Below, in pieces: positions 53,665-62,858 of a stretch of 64,000 bases of DNA (the stretch's first letter is position 1; every line of letters begins with the position of its first letter). The translations under genes and the position numbers were made by a program. This stretch comes from Nocardia kruczakiae NBRC 101016 (GTDB lineage: Bacteria > Actinomycetota > Actinomycetes > Mycobacteriales > Mycobacteriaceae), in contig NZ_BDBL01000015.1 in NCBI RefSeq assembly GCF_001612965.1, positions 62,001 through 126,000 of the forward strand, in the 5' to 3' direction. The notes beneath the pieces were generated by a model that saw only the letters and a program-made list of their open reading frames with translations, ran no database searches and was not told the origin of the DNA.

Positions 53665-55047
53665 ATGACCACGAACAGCTCGAGCGCGAATCGGTCCGGT
53701 CGCGCACCGAGTCCGACCGACCAGCAGGCGCGGACGCGGGGAGAACCCCCCGCCTACGGCTTCCCGGCCGGCTTGTGGCGGGCGGTCGAGCGCCGTCGGC
53801 CGCGCGGGTTCCCCGGCCCGCGGACCTGGCGAAGCCCGCTCCGAGGGCCATGGCTGACATCTGTTTTCGGTGCGGTGCTGCTGGCGGCTCTTCCCGTCGT
53901 CGTCGTCACCGGCCTGCTCGACTACATCGCCTACGGACCACAGTTCGGTCAGGCGATGCCCGCCGATGCGGGATGGCTGCATCTGCCGTACTTCGACTGG
54001 CCGACCCGACCGGCCTGGCTGTTCCGCCTCACCCAAGGCCTGCACGTGGGCGTCGGGCTGATCATCGTCCCGGTGGTGCTGGCAAAGCTGTGGTCGGTGA
54101 TGCCCCGCCTGTTCACCTGGCCACCGGCCCGATCGGCCGCGCAGATCCTCGAACGAGCATCGCTGCTGCTGCTGGTCGGCGGAATCGTCTTCGAGATCGC
54201 CACCGGCGTGCTGAACATCCAATACGACTACATTTTCGGCTTCAGCTTCTACACCGCGCACTACTTCGGCGCATGGGTGTTCATTGCCGGCTTCCTGATT
54301 CATGTCACCGTCAAAATGCCCCGCATGGTTCGCAATCTGCGCACCCGTTCCCTGCGGCGGGAACTGCGCACGACCCGGTCCGACACCCGCTCCGAACCCC
54401 TCGACCCCGACGGGCTGGTCGCCACGAACCCGGCTCCGGCGACGATGAGCCGACGCGGCGTACTGGCGCTGGTCGGAGGTGGGTCACTGCTGGTGGCGGG
54501 GCTGAGCGCGGGTCAGACGATCGGCGGGGTCACTCGCGAGGCGGCGTTGCTCCTGCCGCGAGGACGGGCGGCCGGGCCCGGCCCCGACGGGTTCCCGATC
54601 AATCGGACGGCGACCGCGGCGTCGATCGATCCGGCCGCGACCGGCGAGGCCTGGCGGCTGACACTCACCGGCGGACCGCGGACGGTCACACTCGATCGCG
54701 CCACGCTGGCCCGCATGCGGCAATACAGTGCGTGGCTGCCCATCGCATGTGTCGAGGGATGGTCGACCACCCAGCAGTGGACGGGTGTGCGTCTGCGCGA
54801 TCTCGCCGCGCTCGCCGGGGTTGGCGGCCCGCGCTCGGCGCACGTCGTCTCGCTCGAACGCAACGGTCCGTTCGGCGCGGCGACGTTGCAGGGAAATCAG
54901 GTCCGGCATCCCGATTCGCTGCTCGCATTACGGGTCGGTGGTGTGGATCTGTCGCCGGATCACGGCTACCCCGCCCGGATCATCGTTCCGGCCCTGCCCG
55001 GGGTGCACAACACCAAGTGGGTCGGTTCGATCGAGTTCCGGAGCTGA
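53665..55047 (+). CDS. cytochrome b561-type/molybdopterin oxidoreductase fusion
   Basis: A 460-residue protein. Residues ~65-235 hold four membrane helices with histidines (GLHVGVG, YTAHYFGAW, LIHVTVK), typical of b-type cytochrome domains. The C-terminal part (from ~285) is a sulfite-oxidase-like molybdopterin domain with the Mo-ligand Cys in LPIACVEGWSTTQQW and NTKWVGSIEF. Electrons from an extracytoplasmic oxidation probably pass to the heme domain. GTG/ATG at 53659/53665. Followed after 1 base by a membrane protein. Substrate unknown. Confidence 0.85.
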   Translation: MTTNSSSANRSGRAPSPTDQQARTRGEPPAYGFPAGLWRAVERRRPRGFPGPRTWRSPLRGPWLTSVFGAVLLAALPVVVVTGLLDYIAYGPQFGQAMPADAGWLHLPYFDWPTRPAWLFRLTQGLHVGVGLIIVPVVLAKLWSVMPRLFTWPPARSAAQILERASLLLLVGGIVFEIATGVLNIQYDYIFGFSFYTAHYFGAWVFIAGFLIHVTVKMPRMVRNLRTRSLRRELRTTRSDTRSEPLDPDGLVATNPAPATMSRRGVLALVGGGSLLVAGLSAGQTIGGVTREAALLLPRGRAAGPGPDGFPINRTATAASIDPAATGEAWRLTLTGGPRTVTLDRATLARMRQYSAWLPIACVEGWSTTQQWTGVRLRDLAALAGVGGPRSAHVVSLERNGPFGAATLQGNQVRHPDSLLALRVGGVDLSPDHGYPARIIVPALPGVHNTKWVGSIEFRS

Positions 55048-55048
55048 T

Positions 55049-55612
55049 ATGGCTGCCATCGTGTCCGTCGTGCGGCGCTATTACGGGGCGCGTCCCCTGC
55101 ATTTGCTGGCCTTGACGACCTGTTTCGCGTTCGTCGGGTACGTCGTCGCGGTCATCGGGCCGAAGACGTTGTGGAACACCCAGGTCTGGTGGCAGTCGAT
55201 CCTCGTCTGGTTCCTCGGCGCGATCATCGCCCACGACCTACTGCTGTTCCCGCTCTACTCGCTGGCCGACCGCTCCCTGCGCGCGGGCCTGCGTGCCGTG
55301 CGCGGGCGCACGCCGGCACCATCGCCGAAAGTGCCTCCCCTCAACTACATTCGCGTGCCGACGATGGGTTGCGGACTGCTTTTCCTGCTCTTCTTTCCCG
55401 GAATCCTCCACCAGGGACAGGCGACCTATCTCGCCGCCACCGGACAGAACCAGCAGCCGTTCCTCGACCGCTGGCTGCTGCTGACCGCGCTGATGTTCGG
55501 GCTCAGCGCGGTCGTTTACGCCGCGCGAGTGTCGATACTCGCGAAACACGAACCAACGCAGCCGAAGTCGACGAGCGAATCCTCCACCGAAAGCCGGGAG
55601 AGGTCCACGTGA
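55049..55612 (+). CDS. membrane protein partner of the molybdo-oxidoreductase
   Basis: A 187-residue protein with about four hydrophobic segments (LALTTCFAFVGYVVAVIG, SILVWFLGAIIAHDLLLFPL, GCGLLFLLFFPGIL, WLLLTALMFGLSAVVYAA) and a hydrophilic Ser/Glu C-terminus. No named family recognised. It overlaps the preceding gene region by only 1 base distance, so both form an operon and may form one membrane complex. Confidence 0.75.
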   Translation: MAAIVSVVRRYYGARPLHLLALTTCFAFVGYVVAVIGPKTLWNTQVWWQSILVWFLGAIIAHDLLLFPLYSLADRSLRAGLRAVRGRTPAPSPKVPPLNYIRVPTMGCGLLFLLFFPGILHQGQATYLAATGQNQQPFLDRWLLLTALMFGLSAVVYAARVSILAKHEPTQPKSTSESSTESRERST

Positions 55613-55661
55613 GCGCATCGGCCTCGAACAACGGGCGAACGCAACTCTGCGATCGGCCTTT

Positions 55662-56455
55662 TCAGTTCGGTTGGCTGCCGATCGACCGCGCCAGGAACGG
55701 CCGGAGACGGTGCAGGTCGTCCTCCCGGTAGCCCCACGAATGGGTGCCGACCGGCCGATCGTCGACTGTCACCGGAATATTCAGCTCGTGCAGCCTGTCG
55801 GCCAGGTTCATCGTGCAGAAATGGACCGCGGCCTCGATCGGACCGCCGAGCGCGGTCTGCGCCGGCAGCGGAATGCGCCCCTCCGCCACCCGCCGATCCG
55901 CCGGAGTGTCGTGCGGTGCGGCCGGAACGCCGCTGCCCGAGCTCATATAGATCGCGGTCCCGCGCAGCCGATCCGCGTTCACCAGCGGGTCGTTCGCCCG
56001 CCGGGCCCCACATATTCTCCACGCTGCGTGCCCCCGCCCCAGTTCTCGACAGTGAGCCGCACGAACTCGTGCCCGATCGCATCCGAGGTCTGCGCGCAGC
56101 CGCTGTAGGAGGCCACACTCGCCCAGAAGCCCGGCTTGGCGATAGCCAGGTTCAACACCGACGTGCCACTCATCGACACGCCCACCACTGTGCGGTTCCC
56201 GTTGGCGCCCAAGAACTTCTCGATCACCGGAGGCAGCTCGTCGTTGAGGAAGGTCTGCCATTTCTCGACGCCGAGAACAGGGTCATCGCGCACCCAATCG
56301 GTGTAATAGGAACTGGCGCCGCCGATCGGGTTGACGACATTTACATCTTTGTCGCGCAAGAATTTCAGCGCATCGGTCTGCGCGTCCCACCCGCTCTCGT
56401 TCGGCCCGGATCGGGGCGACTCCGTACCGAGTGCGATACTCGGCGCTGAACGCAC
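55662..56455 (-). pseudogene. antigen-85-like esterase, broken by frameshifts
   Basis: Read right to left: SGWDAQTDALKFLRDKDVNV, NPIGGASSYYTDWVRDDPVL and GVSMSGTSVLNLAIAKPG (nucleophile Ser) are in one frame, VENMWGPAGE in a second, and NDPLVNADRLRGTAIYMSSG to GTHSWGYREDDLHRLRPFL (catalytic His) in a third. Intact relatives are single chains of ~300 residues (mycolyltransferase/esterase D fold). The signal peptide is missing. Two one-base shifts near 56010-56040 inactivate it unless they are sequencing errors. Confidence 0.75.
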
Positions 56456-56672
56456 AGAATATCGGTGTCGCGGGTCGCTCTTCCCTGCGAGAAAATTTGT
56501 TGCCGCCTCATGGATTTCGATTGTTTCGGCGTTCTCGAGTTCGAGTTCGCGGATCTCCCCCGCGTCGTCGATTGAGACGCCCTCGGCTCACCCGCATCGA
56601 CCTCGGCTCGGCGGAGCCACTTACGCGGTCCCACGCTGCGGTTTTCCCACGATCTCGATCGCTCCGAGCGCC

Positions 56673-58463
56673 TCAGCCTACCGGGAGTTTCACCACCGGA
56701 TCGGCGCCCAGGTCGGTGATATAAATGTTGCCCGCCGTGTCGACTGCCACACCCTGGGGATTCTTCAGGCCGGTGAACGGCAGCGGAGTCGGCGTCGACG
56801 CACCCGCCGCCAACCTCACCACCCATTGATTACCCCAGTCCACGACGTACAAGTCTCCCGCCTTGTCGACTGCCACGCCCTGAGGATCCTTCAGCCCGGC
56901 GAACGGCAACGTGGTCGGCGTCGACGCACCCGCCGCCAACCTCACGACCCGCTCGGTACTCAATTCGGTGACATATACGTTGTGCGCAGCGTCGACCGCG
57001 ACCCCGTGGGGATCTCGGAGCCCCGTGAACGGCAGCGTCGTCGGCGCCGACGCACCCGCCGCCAACCTCACCACCCGATCGTTGCCCCGGTCGCTGACGT
57101 ACACATCTCCCGCCGTATCGACCGCCACCCCCTCGGGATCCTTGAGCCCGGTGAACGGCAGCGGGGTCGCCGTCGACGCACCCACCCCCAACTTCACCAC
57201 CCGATTGTTACTCGTGTCGGTGACGTAGACGTTGCCTGCCGTGTCGGCCGCCACACCCTGGGGATTATTCAGCCCGGTGAACGGCAGCGGGGTCGGGGCC
57301 GACGCACCCGCCGCCAACTTCACCACCCGATCGTTACCCATGTCGGTGACATATACGTTGCCAGCCGCGTCCACAGCCACATCAGTGGCCAAGCTGACGC
57401 CGGTGAACGGCAGCGCAGTCTGTGCCGAGTAGGCCGAGTTGACAGGCGGGGGCGAGCTGCCACCGCCGCCCGATTGCCGTTGAACACCGATGACGACAGC
57501 TACGGCGGCCACCACCGTCACCGCGACCGCGGCGGCGAGTAGCCCGGCGGTCTTGGGCGACAATCTGATTCGCCGCCCACGGCGCGCAGCCCCAGTGGTG
57601 CTGACCGCGGAATCGCCCAGCGCGGCGTTGGCCGCCGCCGCCAGCTCGCGTACGGTCTGGTAACGCTCCTCGGGGTTTTTGGCCATGCCCTTGGCGATGA
57701 CAGTATCGAACGCAGTCGGTACATCGGGTGTAGTGGTGCTGGGACGCGGCGGCGGGGTGTGCAGGTGATGGGCGATCACACCCTGCACCCCCGCTGCGCT
57801 CGCGAACGGTGCTCGACCGGTCAGGCACTCATACAGCACGCACGTCAACGCGTACACGTCCACTCGAGCATCGGCCTTGACCTCCGCGCCGATCTCCTCC
57901 GGCGCCATGTAGGCGACGGTGCCGATGGTCTCACCGATCGAGGTCAGCGTACGGTCGTCGGCGGCGTGGGCGATCCCGAAGTCGATCAGGGAGGCGAACT
58001 CATCGGCCCCCAGCAGGATGTTGGTGGGTTTGACATCGCGGTGTACCAGCCCGACATCGTGGGCCGCCTGTAGCGCGCCGGCCACCTGCGTGATGATCGA
58101 CACCGCCCGCCGCGGCGACAAGGCCCCTTCTCGCGTAATCACCTTGCGCAGGTCGGTGCCCTCGATCAAGCGCATATTCAGATAGAGCCTACCGTCGATA
58201 TCGCCGAAGTCGTGTATGGGGATCACATGCGGCTCGGTCAACTGCGCCACCGCCCGGCACTCCCGGCGGAACCTCTCGCGCAGCTGCTCGTCATCGGCAA
58301 AGCGCTCAGGCAACACCTTGAGTGCGACCACCCGGTTGGTCAGCGAATCATGCGCCCGCCACACCTGGCCCATGCCACCCTGACCCAGCAGCGTCAACAG
58401 CCGATATCGCCCGAACGCCTCCGCTGAGATCGTGTCCCCGCCACCAACTGACGTGTCATCCAT
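56673..58463 (-). CDS. pknD: PknD-like Ser/Thr kinase with extracellular propeller
   Basis: A 596-residue receptor kinase. Kinase domain ~20-285: GQGGMGQV glycine loop, VVALKVLPERF (Lys), HRDVKPTNILL catalytic loop, LIDFGIAH. A transmembrane helix (~315-340) is followed by six ~42-residue NHL-type repeats (NNPQGVAADTAGNVYVTD pattern) predicted to form an extracytoplasmic six-blade propeller, as in M. tuberculosis PknD. Starts at ATG 58463. Phosphorylates unknown regulators on an external signal. Confidence 0.92.
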   Translation of the reverse strand: MDDTSVGGGDTISAEAFGRYRLLTLLGQGGMGQVWRAHDSLTNRVVALKVLPERFADDEQLRERFRRECRAVAQLTEPHVIPIHDFGDIDGRLYLNMRLIEGTDLRKVITREGALSPRRAVSIITQVAGALQAAHDVGLVHRDVKPTNILLGADEFASLIDFGIAHAADDRTLTSIGETIGTVAYMAPEEIGAEVKADARVDVYALTCVLYECLTGRAPFASAAGVQGVIAHHLHTPPPRPSTTTPDVPTAFDTVIAKGMAKNPEERYQTVRELAAAANAALGDSAVSTTGAARRGRRIRLSPKTAGLLAAAVAVTVVAAVAVVIGVQRQSGGGGSSPPPVNSAYSAQTALPFTGVSLATDVAVDAAGNVYVTDMGNDRVVKLAAGASAPTPLPFTGLNNPQGVAADTAGNVYVTDTSNNRVVKLGVGASTATPLPFTGLKDPEGVAVDTAGDVYVSDRGNDRVVRLAAGASAPTTLPFTGLRDPHGVAVDAAHNVYVTELSTERVVRLAAGASTPTTLPFAGLKDPQGVAVDKAGDLYVVDWGNQWVVRLAAGASTPTPLPFTGLKNPQGVAVDTAGNIYITDLGADPVVKLPVG

Positions 58464-58524
58464 TGTGTCGTCCCGTGACCATCCGACTGGCGAAAGGTGT
58501 ACATGCCTGCGTCCCATCCCCGCC

Positions 58525-58806
58525 CTAGCTGGTACCCCACCCCAGTTGATTCAGCCAGGCCAGACAGTCGAGAGTCGGCGCTATCCAACCACAAACCTGT
58601 CGCGACTCAAGCGTACCTCTTTGCTCTTGATTCAACCGCCCGTAACCGGTGTAGCCAGTGTCTGCCAGCCACACGACCACGTCACGGACCTGCGCGGCGG
58701 CTACCGCGGTGGCGTACACAACGGCCCATCGACCCTGTACGTTGTCTCGATCCTCGCGTTCGACGCACAGCCCGTCGGTCCAGATGCCTCTGGCTCCCGT
58801 GAGCAA
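58525..58806 (-). CDS. possible small hypothetical gene
   Basis: A 93-residue frame with GIWTDGLCVEREDRDNVQGR and WAVVYATAVAAAQVRDVVVW, which looks coding but has no recognised family and no clear ribosome binding site. The opposite strand is also open. Might be a remnant of a larger gene. Confidence 0.3.
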   Translation of the reverse strand: MLTGARGIWTDGLCVEREDRDNVQGRWAVVYATAVAAAQVRDVVVWLADTGYTGYGRLNQEQRGTLESRQVCGWIAPTLDCLAWLNQLGWGTS

Positions 58807-58927
58807 CCACCTGGGGGGAGTGTCGGGATAACGGCGGATCTGACCTCGGTCTAGACGGCGGGTCGGCCGGAGGCCGAGATCGTCTCCAGCTACGCCTGCG
58901 AGCAGGACCGCCAGCCCTGCATGCCGA

Positions 58928-59185
58928 TCACGGAACGCAATTTACGTCGTGATTGTTCGGTGAGAACCTGCGACGACTCTGAAGCTCTGCTTCAGAAGTG
59001 TCGTCGAGCATCTGCCTCACAACGAGGATCGAGATAGCGAAATACCCACATGCGGGGCACTTTTCGAAGAAGTTCAGAATCTCATGGGCAGCAACACGCA
59101 CCGGAGCGTCACGACCACTCGAAATCGAGGTATACGAAAAACGTGACGGCGCAACGTATTCAGCAGCGCGACGAACCGTCCTCAC
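58928..59185 (-). CDS. small CPxCG-containing protein downstream of mceG
   Basis: An 85-residue frame starting with GTG 59185, which overlaps the mceG stop by 4 bases (GTGA). It contains RVAAHEILNFFEKCPACGYF, a single CPxCG zinc-knuckle-like motif. The tight overlap supports translation coupled to mceG. Function unknown; a second Cys pair is not seen, so it may be truncated. Confidence 0.45.
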   Translation of the reverse strand: MRTVRRAAEYVAPSRFSYTSISSGRDAPVRVAAHEILNFFEKCPACGYFAISILVVRQMLDDTSEAELQSRRRFSPNNHDVNCVP

Positions 59186-60198
59186 CGCGGCGTGTAGGCC
59201 AGCATGACTTGAGTATCGCTGTTCTGGTCCATGGATTCTCCGATGGCGAGCTGGGCCTGCTGCGGCAGCGTGTGCATGATCTCGAGGACCCGGCGGCGGC
59301 GGCGTTCCACGGCCTGACGCACCGGCATACCCGGCTGCGCCTTCATCTGCGGCGGAATACCCTCGACCTCGTCGATACCCGAGTCGTAATGGCCGGCGTC
59401 GGCGAGGGCCTGCTCGCGCGCCATCTGGGCCTCGTCCTTCTCCTCCGACATACCGATCGGACCGACCATGCGGCCGTTGAGGAACTGCTTGACCACCGGC
59501 TCCTCCGACGTCAGCAACACCTCGCGCGGACCGAACATCACCAGCTGACGGCGGAACAGCATGCCGATGTTGTCGGGCACGCTACGCGCCAGGTTGATGT
59601 TGTGGGTCACGATCAGAATCGTCGCGTCGATCTGCGCGTTGATATCGATCAGCAGCTGCGACAGATACGTCGTACGCACCGGGTCCAGACCCGAGTCCGG
59701 CTCGTCGACGAGGATGATCTGCGGGTCCAGCACCAGCGCACGGGCCAGGCCGGCACGCTTGCGCATACCACCGGAGATCTCACCGGGCAGCTTGCCCTCG
59801 GCGCCGAGCAGACCCGTCAGCTCGAGCTTCTCCATCACGATCTGCCTGATCTCGGACTCGCTCTTCTTCGTGTGTTCCCGCAGCGGGAAGGCCACGTTGT
59901 CGAACAGGTTCATCGAACCGAACAGCGCGCCGTCCTGGAACAGAACGCCGAACAACTTGCGGATCTCGTAGAGCTCCTTGTTCGAACAGGTGGTGATGTC
60001 GGTCCCGTCGATGAAGATCGAGCCCCGCTCGGGGCGCAGCAGACCGATCAACGACTTCAAAAACACCGACTTACCCGTACCGGACGGGCCGAGCAGAGCA
60101 CTGACTTCCCCCGGAGGCAGCGTCAGAGTGACGTCCTGCCAAATACGCTGGGAACCGAAAGATTTCGTAACACTCTCGGTTTTGACCTCAACACCCAC
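59182..60198 (-). CDS. mceG: MceG (Mkl) ATPase of Mce transporters
   Basis: A 338-residue ABC ATPase: Walker A GPSGTGKSVFLKSL near 37-50, Q-loop LFQDGALFGSM, signature EISGGMRKRAGLARAL, Walker B IILVDEPDSGLDPV, VTHNINLARS. The C-terminal extension past ~250 is typical of MceG, which drives YrbE/Mce lipid import. GTG 60198 follows AAGGG. In mycobacteria the gene is unlinked to mce loci; here it ends the second mce operon and may serve both operons. Confidence 0.93.
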   Translation of the reverse strand: MGVEVKTESVTKSFGSQRIWQDVTLTLPPGEVSALLGPSGTGKSVFLKSLIGLLRPERGSIFIDGTDITTCSNKELYEIRKLFGVLFQDGALFGSMNLFDNVAFPLREHTKKSESEIRQIVMEKLELTGLLGAEGKLPGEISGGMRKRAGLARALVLDPQIILVDEPDSGLDPVRTTYLSQLLIDINAQIDATILIVTHNINLARSVPDNIGMLFRRQLVMFGPREVLLTSEEPVVKQFLNGRMVGPIGMSEEKDEAQMAREQALADAGHYDSGIDEVEGIPPQMKAQPGMPVRQAVERRRRRVLEIMHTLPQQAQLAIGESMDQNSDTQVMLAYTPR

Positions 60199-60228
60199 GA
60201 CAATCCCTTCTCGATATCAGTGCGCAGA

Positions 60229-60852
60229 TCAGCGCGGCGCACTACCCAGCGCGGAGTCGATTCCGCTGATCTCGGTGATTGTCCAGTTCTTGCCACTGTC
60301 GATGCTGAGTTTGTAGGTTGCCGTCGATTGCACGCCGTCGGGAGCCTGGACATTTTTGGTGAGCACGTCGACGAAACAGATCACATGGAACACACCGTTG
60401 GACTCCGACTCCGTCTTCGCAGCGATCGGGTGGGCGGTGGATGACCATTGAAGCGGTCCGATGAGCTGCTCCATGGACGTAGCGGCCTTGCTCAACCGGT
60501 CGGTCAGTTCGGGCGTGGTGTTCTTCGTCAACCTGCCGCGCCACTCCTGAGTGTTCTGAAAACTCATCTGCGCCGCACCGGTCGCGTAGTCGAGGGCGAC
60601 CTGTTCCGCGTGCCGCTGATTCGCTGCGTCGGCGTCCCGACGATCGAGCCCGTCGGCGGCCGAATGCCACTTCCAGCCGAGCACTGCGATAACGACGGAT
60701 ACCACCACAGCCGCCAGGATCGCCCCGGCCCTGCGCGTCACAATAGGTCGACGACTGTTCCGCCGCCACACCGCATTTCCTTCCGCGCGATCGGCGACTT
60801 CTGTGTTCTCGTTCTCTTCGATGACCGCTGTGGCCGATGACTTCTCCGGCAT
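60229..60852 (-). CDS. Mce-associated membrane protein
   Basis: A 207-residue Mas protein: acidic N-terminus, one transmembrane helix (~43-63, AGAILAAVVVSVVIAVLGW) and a domain with VQSTATYKLSIDSGKNWTIT, close to that of the first mce operon's DGVAATASYTVTLRRSGNWT. Lies between mceF and mceG of the second operon. Probably stabilises the Mce complex. Confidence 0.85.
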   Translation of the reverse strand: MPEKSSATAVIEENENTEVADRAEGNAVWRRNSRRPIVTRRAGAILAAVVVSVVIAVLGWKWHSAADGLDRRDADAANQRHAEQVALDYATGAAQMSFQNTQEWRGRLTKNTTPELTDRLSKAATSMEQLIGPLQWSSTAHPIAAKTESESNGVFHVICFVDVLTKNVQAPDGVQSTATYKLSIDSGKNWTITEISGIDSALGSAPR

Positions 60853-60879
60853 CAACCTGTTCCTTCCGATTCGGGACTT

Positions 60880-61845
60880 CTAATTAGGGGGCGAGACCGC
60901 TGGGACGTGCACGGTGAGTGCGCCAGGAGGATCCGTGGCAGCGAGCACGCGGCCCAGTAGGCTTCCGAGGTCGACCGTTCGCAGTGCGGCGCCGCCGGCC
61001 TGGGCAGCGGGCAAGAGATTTACGCCGATAACCTTCAGATCGGATGCCGTGTGATCGAGAAATTTTTGTAGTTCGCCGAAGAGCGGACTGGCACCGTCGC
61101 GAATACCATCCAGCAACGGCCCGCGCCGCATCGCGTCGCGCACCGAGTTCAGCAGATCCTGGAATCCGACGCCGAAACCGGCGAGCTGCGGACTCGTCGC
61201 AGCGAGGCTTGCGGGGACATCGCCGGATCGCATCAGCAACGGCTGTAGCGTGCTGAGCAGGGTGACCAAGTTGTCGGTCTGCTCGGTGAATTCGGCTGCG
61301 AGCAAGGAGCCGGCGCGGTTGAGGTCGCCGATCACTTGCACACCACCAGGCAGGCCGACATCGAGAGCGTGAAAGATCCCCTGGACCTGATCAGGGGCGA
61401 CCTGCTGTAGCAGGTGCGTCAGCCGGGCCGAGAGTTCCTCGAACGTGGTCGGGACCGAAACTCGGTCCGCCGCGACCTGCGCACCGTCAGCCAGGTAGGG
61501 CCCGTTCGCGGTGTCGGGAAGCACGGAGATGTACGACTCGCCGAGCGCGGACAGATTGTCGATCCGGAACCAGCTTCGCACGGGAATGTGATGGGAGTCC
61601 TCATAGCGAAGGGCGAGCCGGACGCCGCCTGCCACGGGCGTGATCGCGGTGACCTTTCCGATGGGCACGCCGCGCAGCAAGACGCGGGCGCCGACCAGGA
61701 CGCCGTTGGTGTCCGGCACTGTCATGGTGGCCGTGCGGGTGTCGCGGAATCGGTCGACATCCAGGCCGACGCGCTGGATATAGAGCAACGACAACGCGGT
61801 CAAGGCCGTCATGGCCACCACCGAGACACGGGTGCGGGTGATCAT
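60880..61845 (-). CDS. mceF: MceF-type MlaD-domain protein (second operon)
   Basis: A 321-residue Mce protein: N-terminal membrane helix (~7-24), MlaD domain (TVPDTNGVLVGARVLLRGVP, IDNLSALGESYISVLPD), helical tail. Equivalent to MceF of the first operon. The ATG overlaps the mceE stop by 4 bases. It is 27 bases upstream of the Mas gene. Confidence 0.9.
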   Translation of the reverse strand: MITRTRVSVVAMTALTALSLLYIQRVGLDVDRFRDTRTATMTVPDTNGVLVGARVLLRGVPIGKVTAITPVAGGVRLALRYEDSHHIPVRSWFRIDNLSALGESYISVLPDTANGPYLADGAQVAADRVSVPTTFEELSARLTHLLQQVAPDQVQGIFHALDVGLPGGVQVIGDLNRAGSLLAAEFTEQTDNLVTLLSTLQPLLMRSGDVPASLAATSPQLAGFGVGFQDLLNSVRDAMRRGPLLDGIRDGASPLFGELQKFLDHTASDLKVIGVNLLPAAQAGGAALRTVDLGSLLGRVLAATDPPGALTVHVPAVSPPN

Positions 61846-62858
61846 CGAACTGCTCCCAGCATGCGCAGAATGGATGTCGCGTCACCGATGAGCTCGTCAC
61901 CGTTGCCGCTGCTCACCGAGGTGACGTTCACAGCGGGATGTTGCGCGAAGGGCAGCAGCGTGGTGCGAAGGAAGTTGTTTATCCGCACCATGGTCGCGGG
62001 CGCGCCGTCCCAGATGCCGCGTCCTGATTCCGCCGTTCCGGCCAGTGAATTCAACATCGGAGTGAGCCAGAGCCCACCTTCGAAGATGGATCCGACCGAC
62101 GGTAGCAGCGTGCTGATGTGAGCGACGACGGCGCGCGCCACATTGTGCCAGTAGTAGGCGCCCTGCTCACCGAAGGCGGCCTGCCATTCGGTGGCCTTGT
62201 CGTCGACCGCAGTCGCGGTGTCGTTGAATCCGTTCAGCAGTCGATCGAGTTCCGCAGTGCCGGAAGCCAGATCGGACATGTCCGCCGCGACAGTGGAAGC
62301 CATTCGCCTGACGTCGGCAAGCGCCGGCATGGTCCGGTTCAAGGTTGCCATGGTGTCCTGCATCTTCTGGATGCTGCCGCCGTTGACGAAATAGGCGAGC
62401 ACCGCGATGGTGTCCTCCAATTGTGGTGGTGACGTGGTGCGATTCATGGGGATCACCCCGCCCGGGCCGAGGAAGCCCTGATCGGGGTCTCTGTCGGTGT
62501 TCGGGATCAGCGCGATGTAGGTGTCGCCGAGCAGAGTGTTCTGCCGAATGATCGCACCGGCGTCGCCGGGCACCTTGGTGTTCCCGCTGAGCCCGACGGT
62601 GACATCGACCCCGTCCGGGGTAGATGTCAGCGCTTTTACCTGCCCTACGCGCAACCCGTCGAAGAGGACGTCCGCGCCGGAGGGCAAATTCATGACATTG
62701 TCGAATTTGACGGTCACCGTGTAGTCGGTGTGTACGCCCGCACGAACAGAAGGAAGATCGTTGGGGCCCAGGGAACATCCGGCAACCGATAGTGCGATCA
62801 CTGTTCCCACGGCGATGGCGGATACCCGCAACCCGCGGCCGATTTCGGAACTTCTCAC
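61842..62858 (-). CDS. mceE: MceE-type lipoprotein (second operon)
   Basis: A 338-residue lipoprotein: signal peptide with lipobox SVAGC (Cys about 23), then MlaD (VKFDNVMNLPSGADVLFDGL, RQNTLLGDTYIALIP). GTG 62858 follows GGAGGGC and overlaps the mceD stop. Same gene order as the first operon. Confidence 0.9.
   Translation of the reverse strand: MRSSEIGRGLRVSAIAVGTVIALSVAGCSLGPNDLPSVRAGVHTDYTVTVKFDNVMNLPSGADVLFDGLRVGQVKALTSTPDGVDVTVGLSGNTKVPGDAGAIIRQNTLLGDTYIALIPNTDRDPDQGFLGPGGVIPMNRTTSPPQLEDTIAVLAYFVNGGSIQKMQDTMATLNRTMPALADVRRMASTVAADMSDLASGTAELDRLLNGFNDTATAVDDKATEWQAAFGEQGAYYWHNVARAVVAHISTLLPSVGSIFEGGLWLTPMLNSLAGTAESGRGIWDGAPATMVRINNFLRTTLLPFAQHPAVNVTSVSSGNGDELIGDATSILRMLGAVR

Noticed and set aside
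58432..58854. Plus-strand open frame over the PknD start and downstream region
   Set aside because: No ribosome binding site or motif and overlaps the PknD start region; minus-strand frame looks slightly more coding-like.
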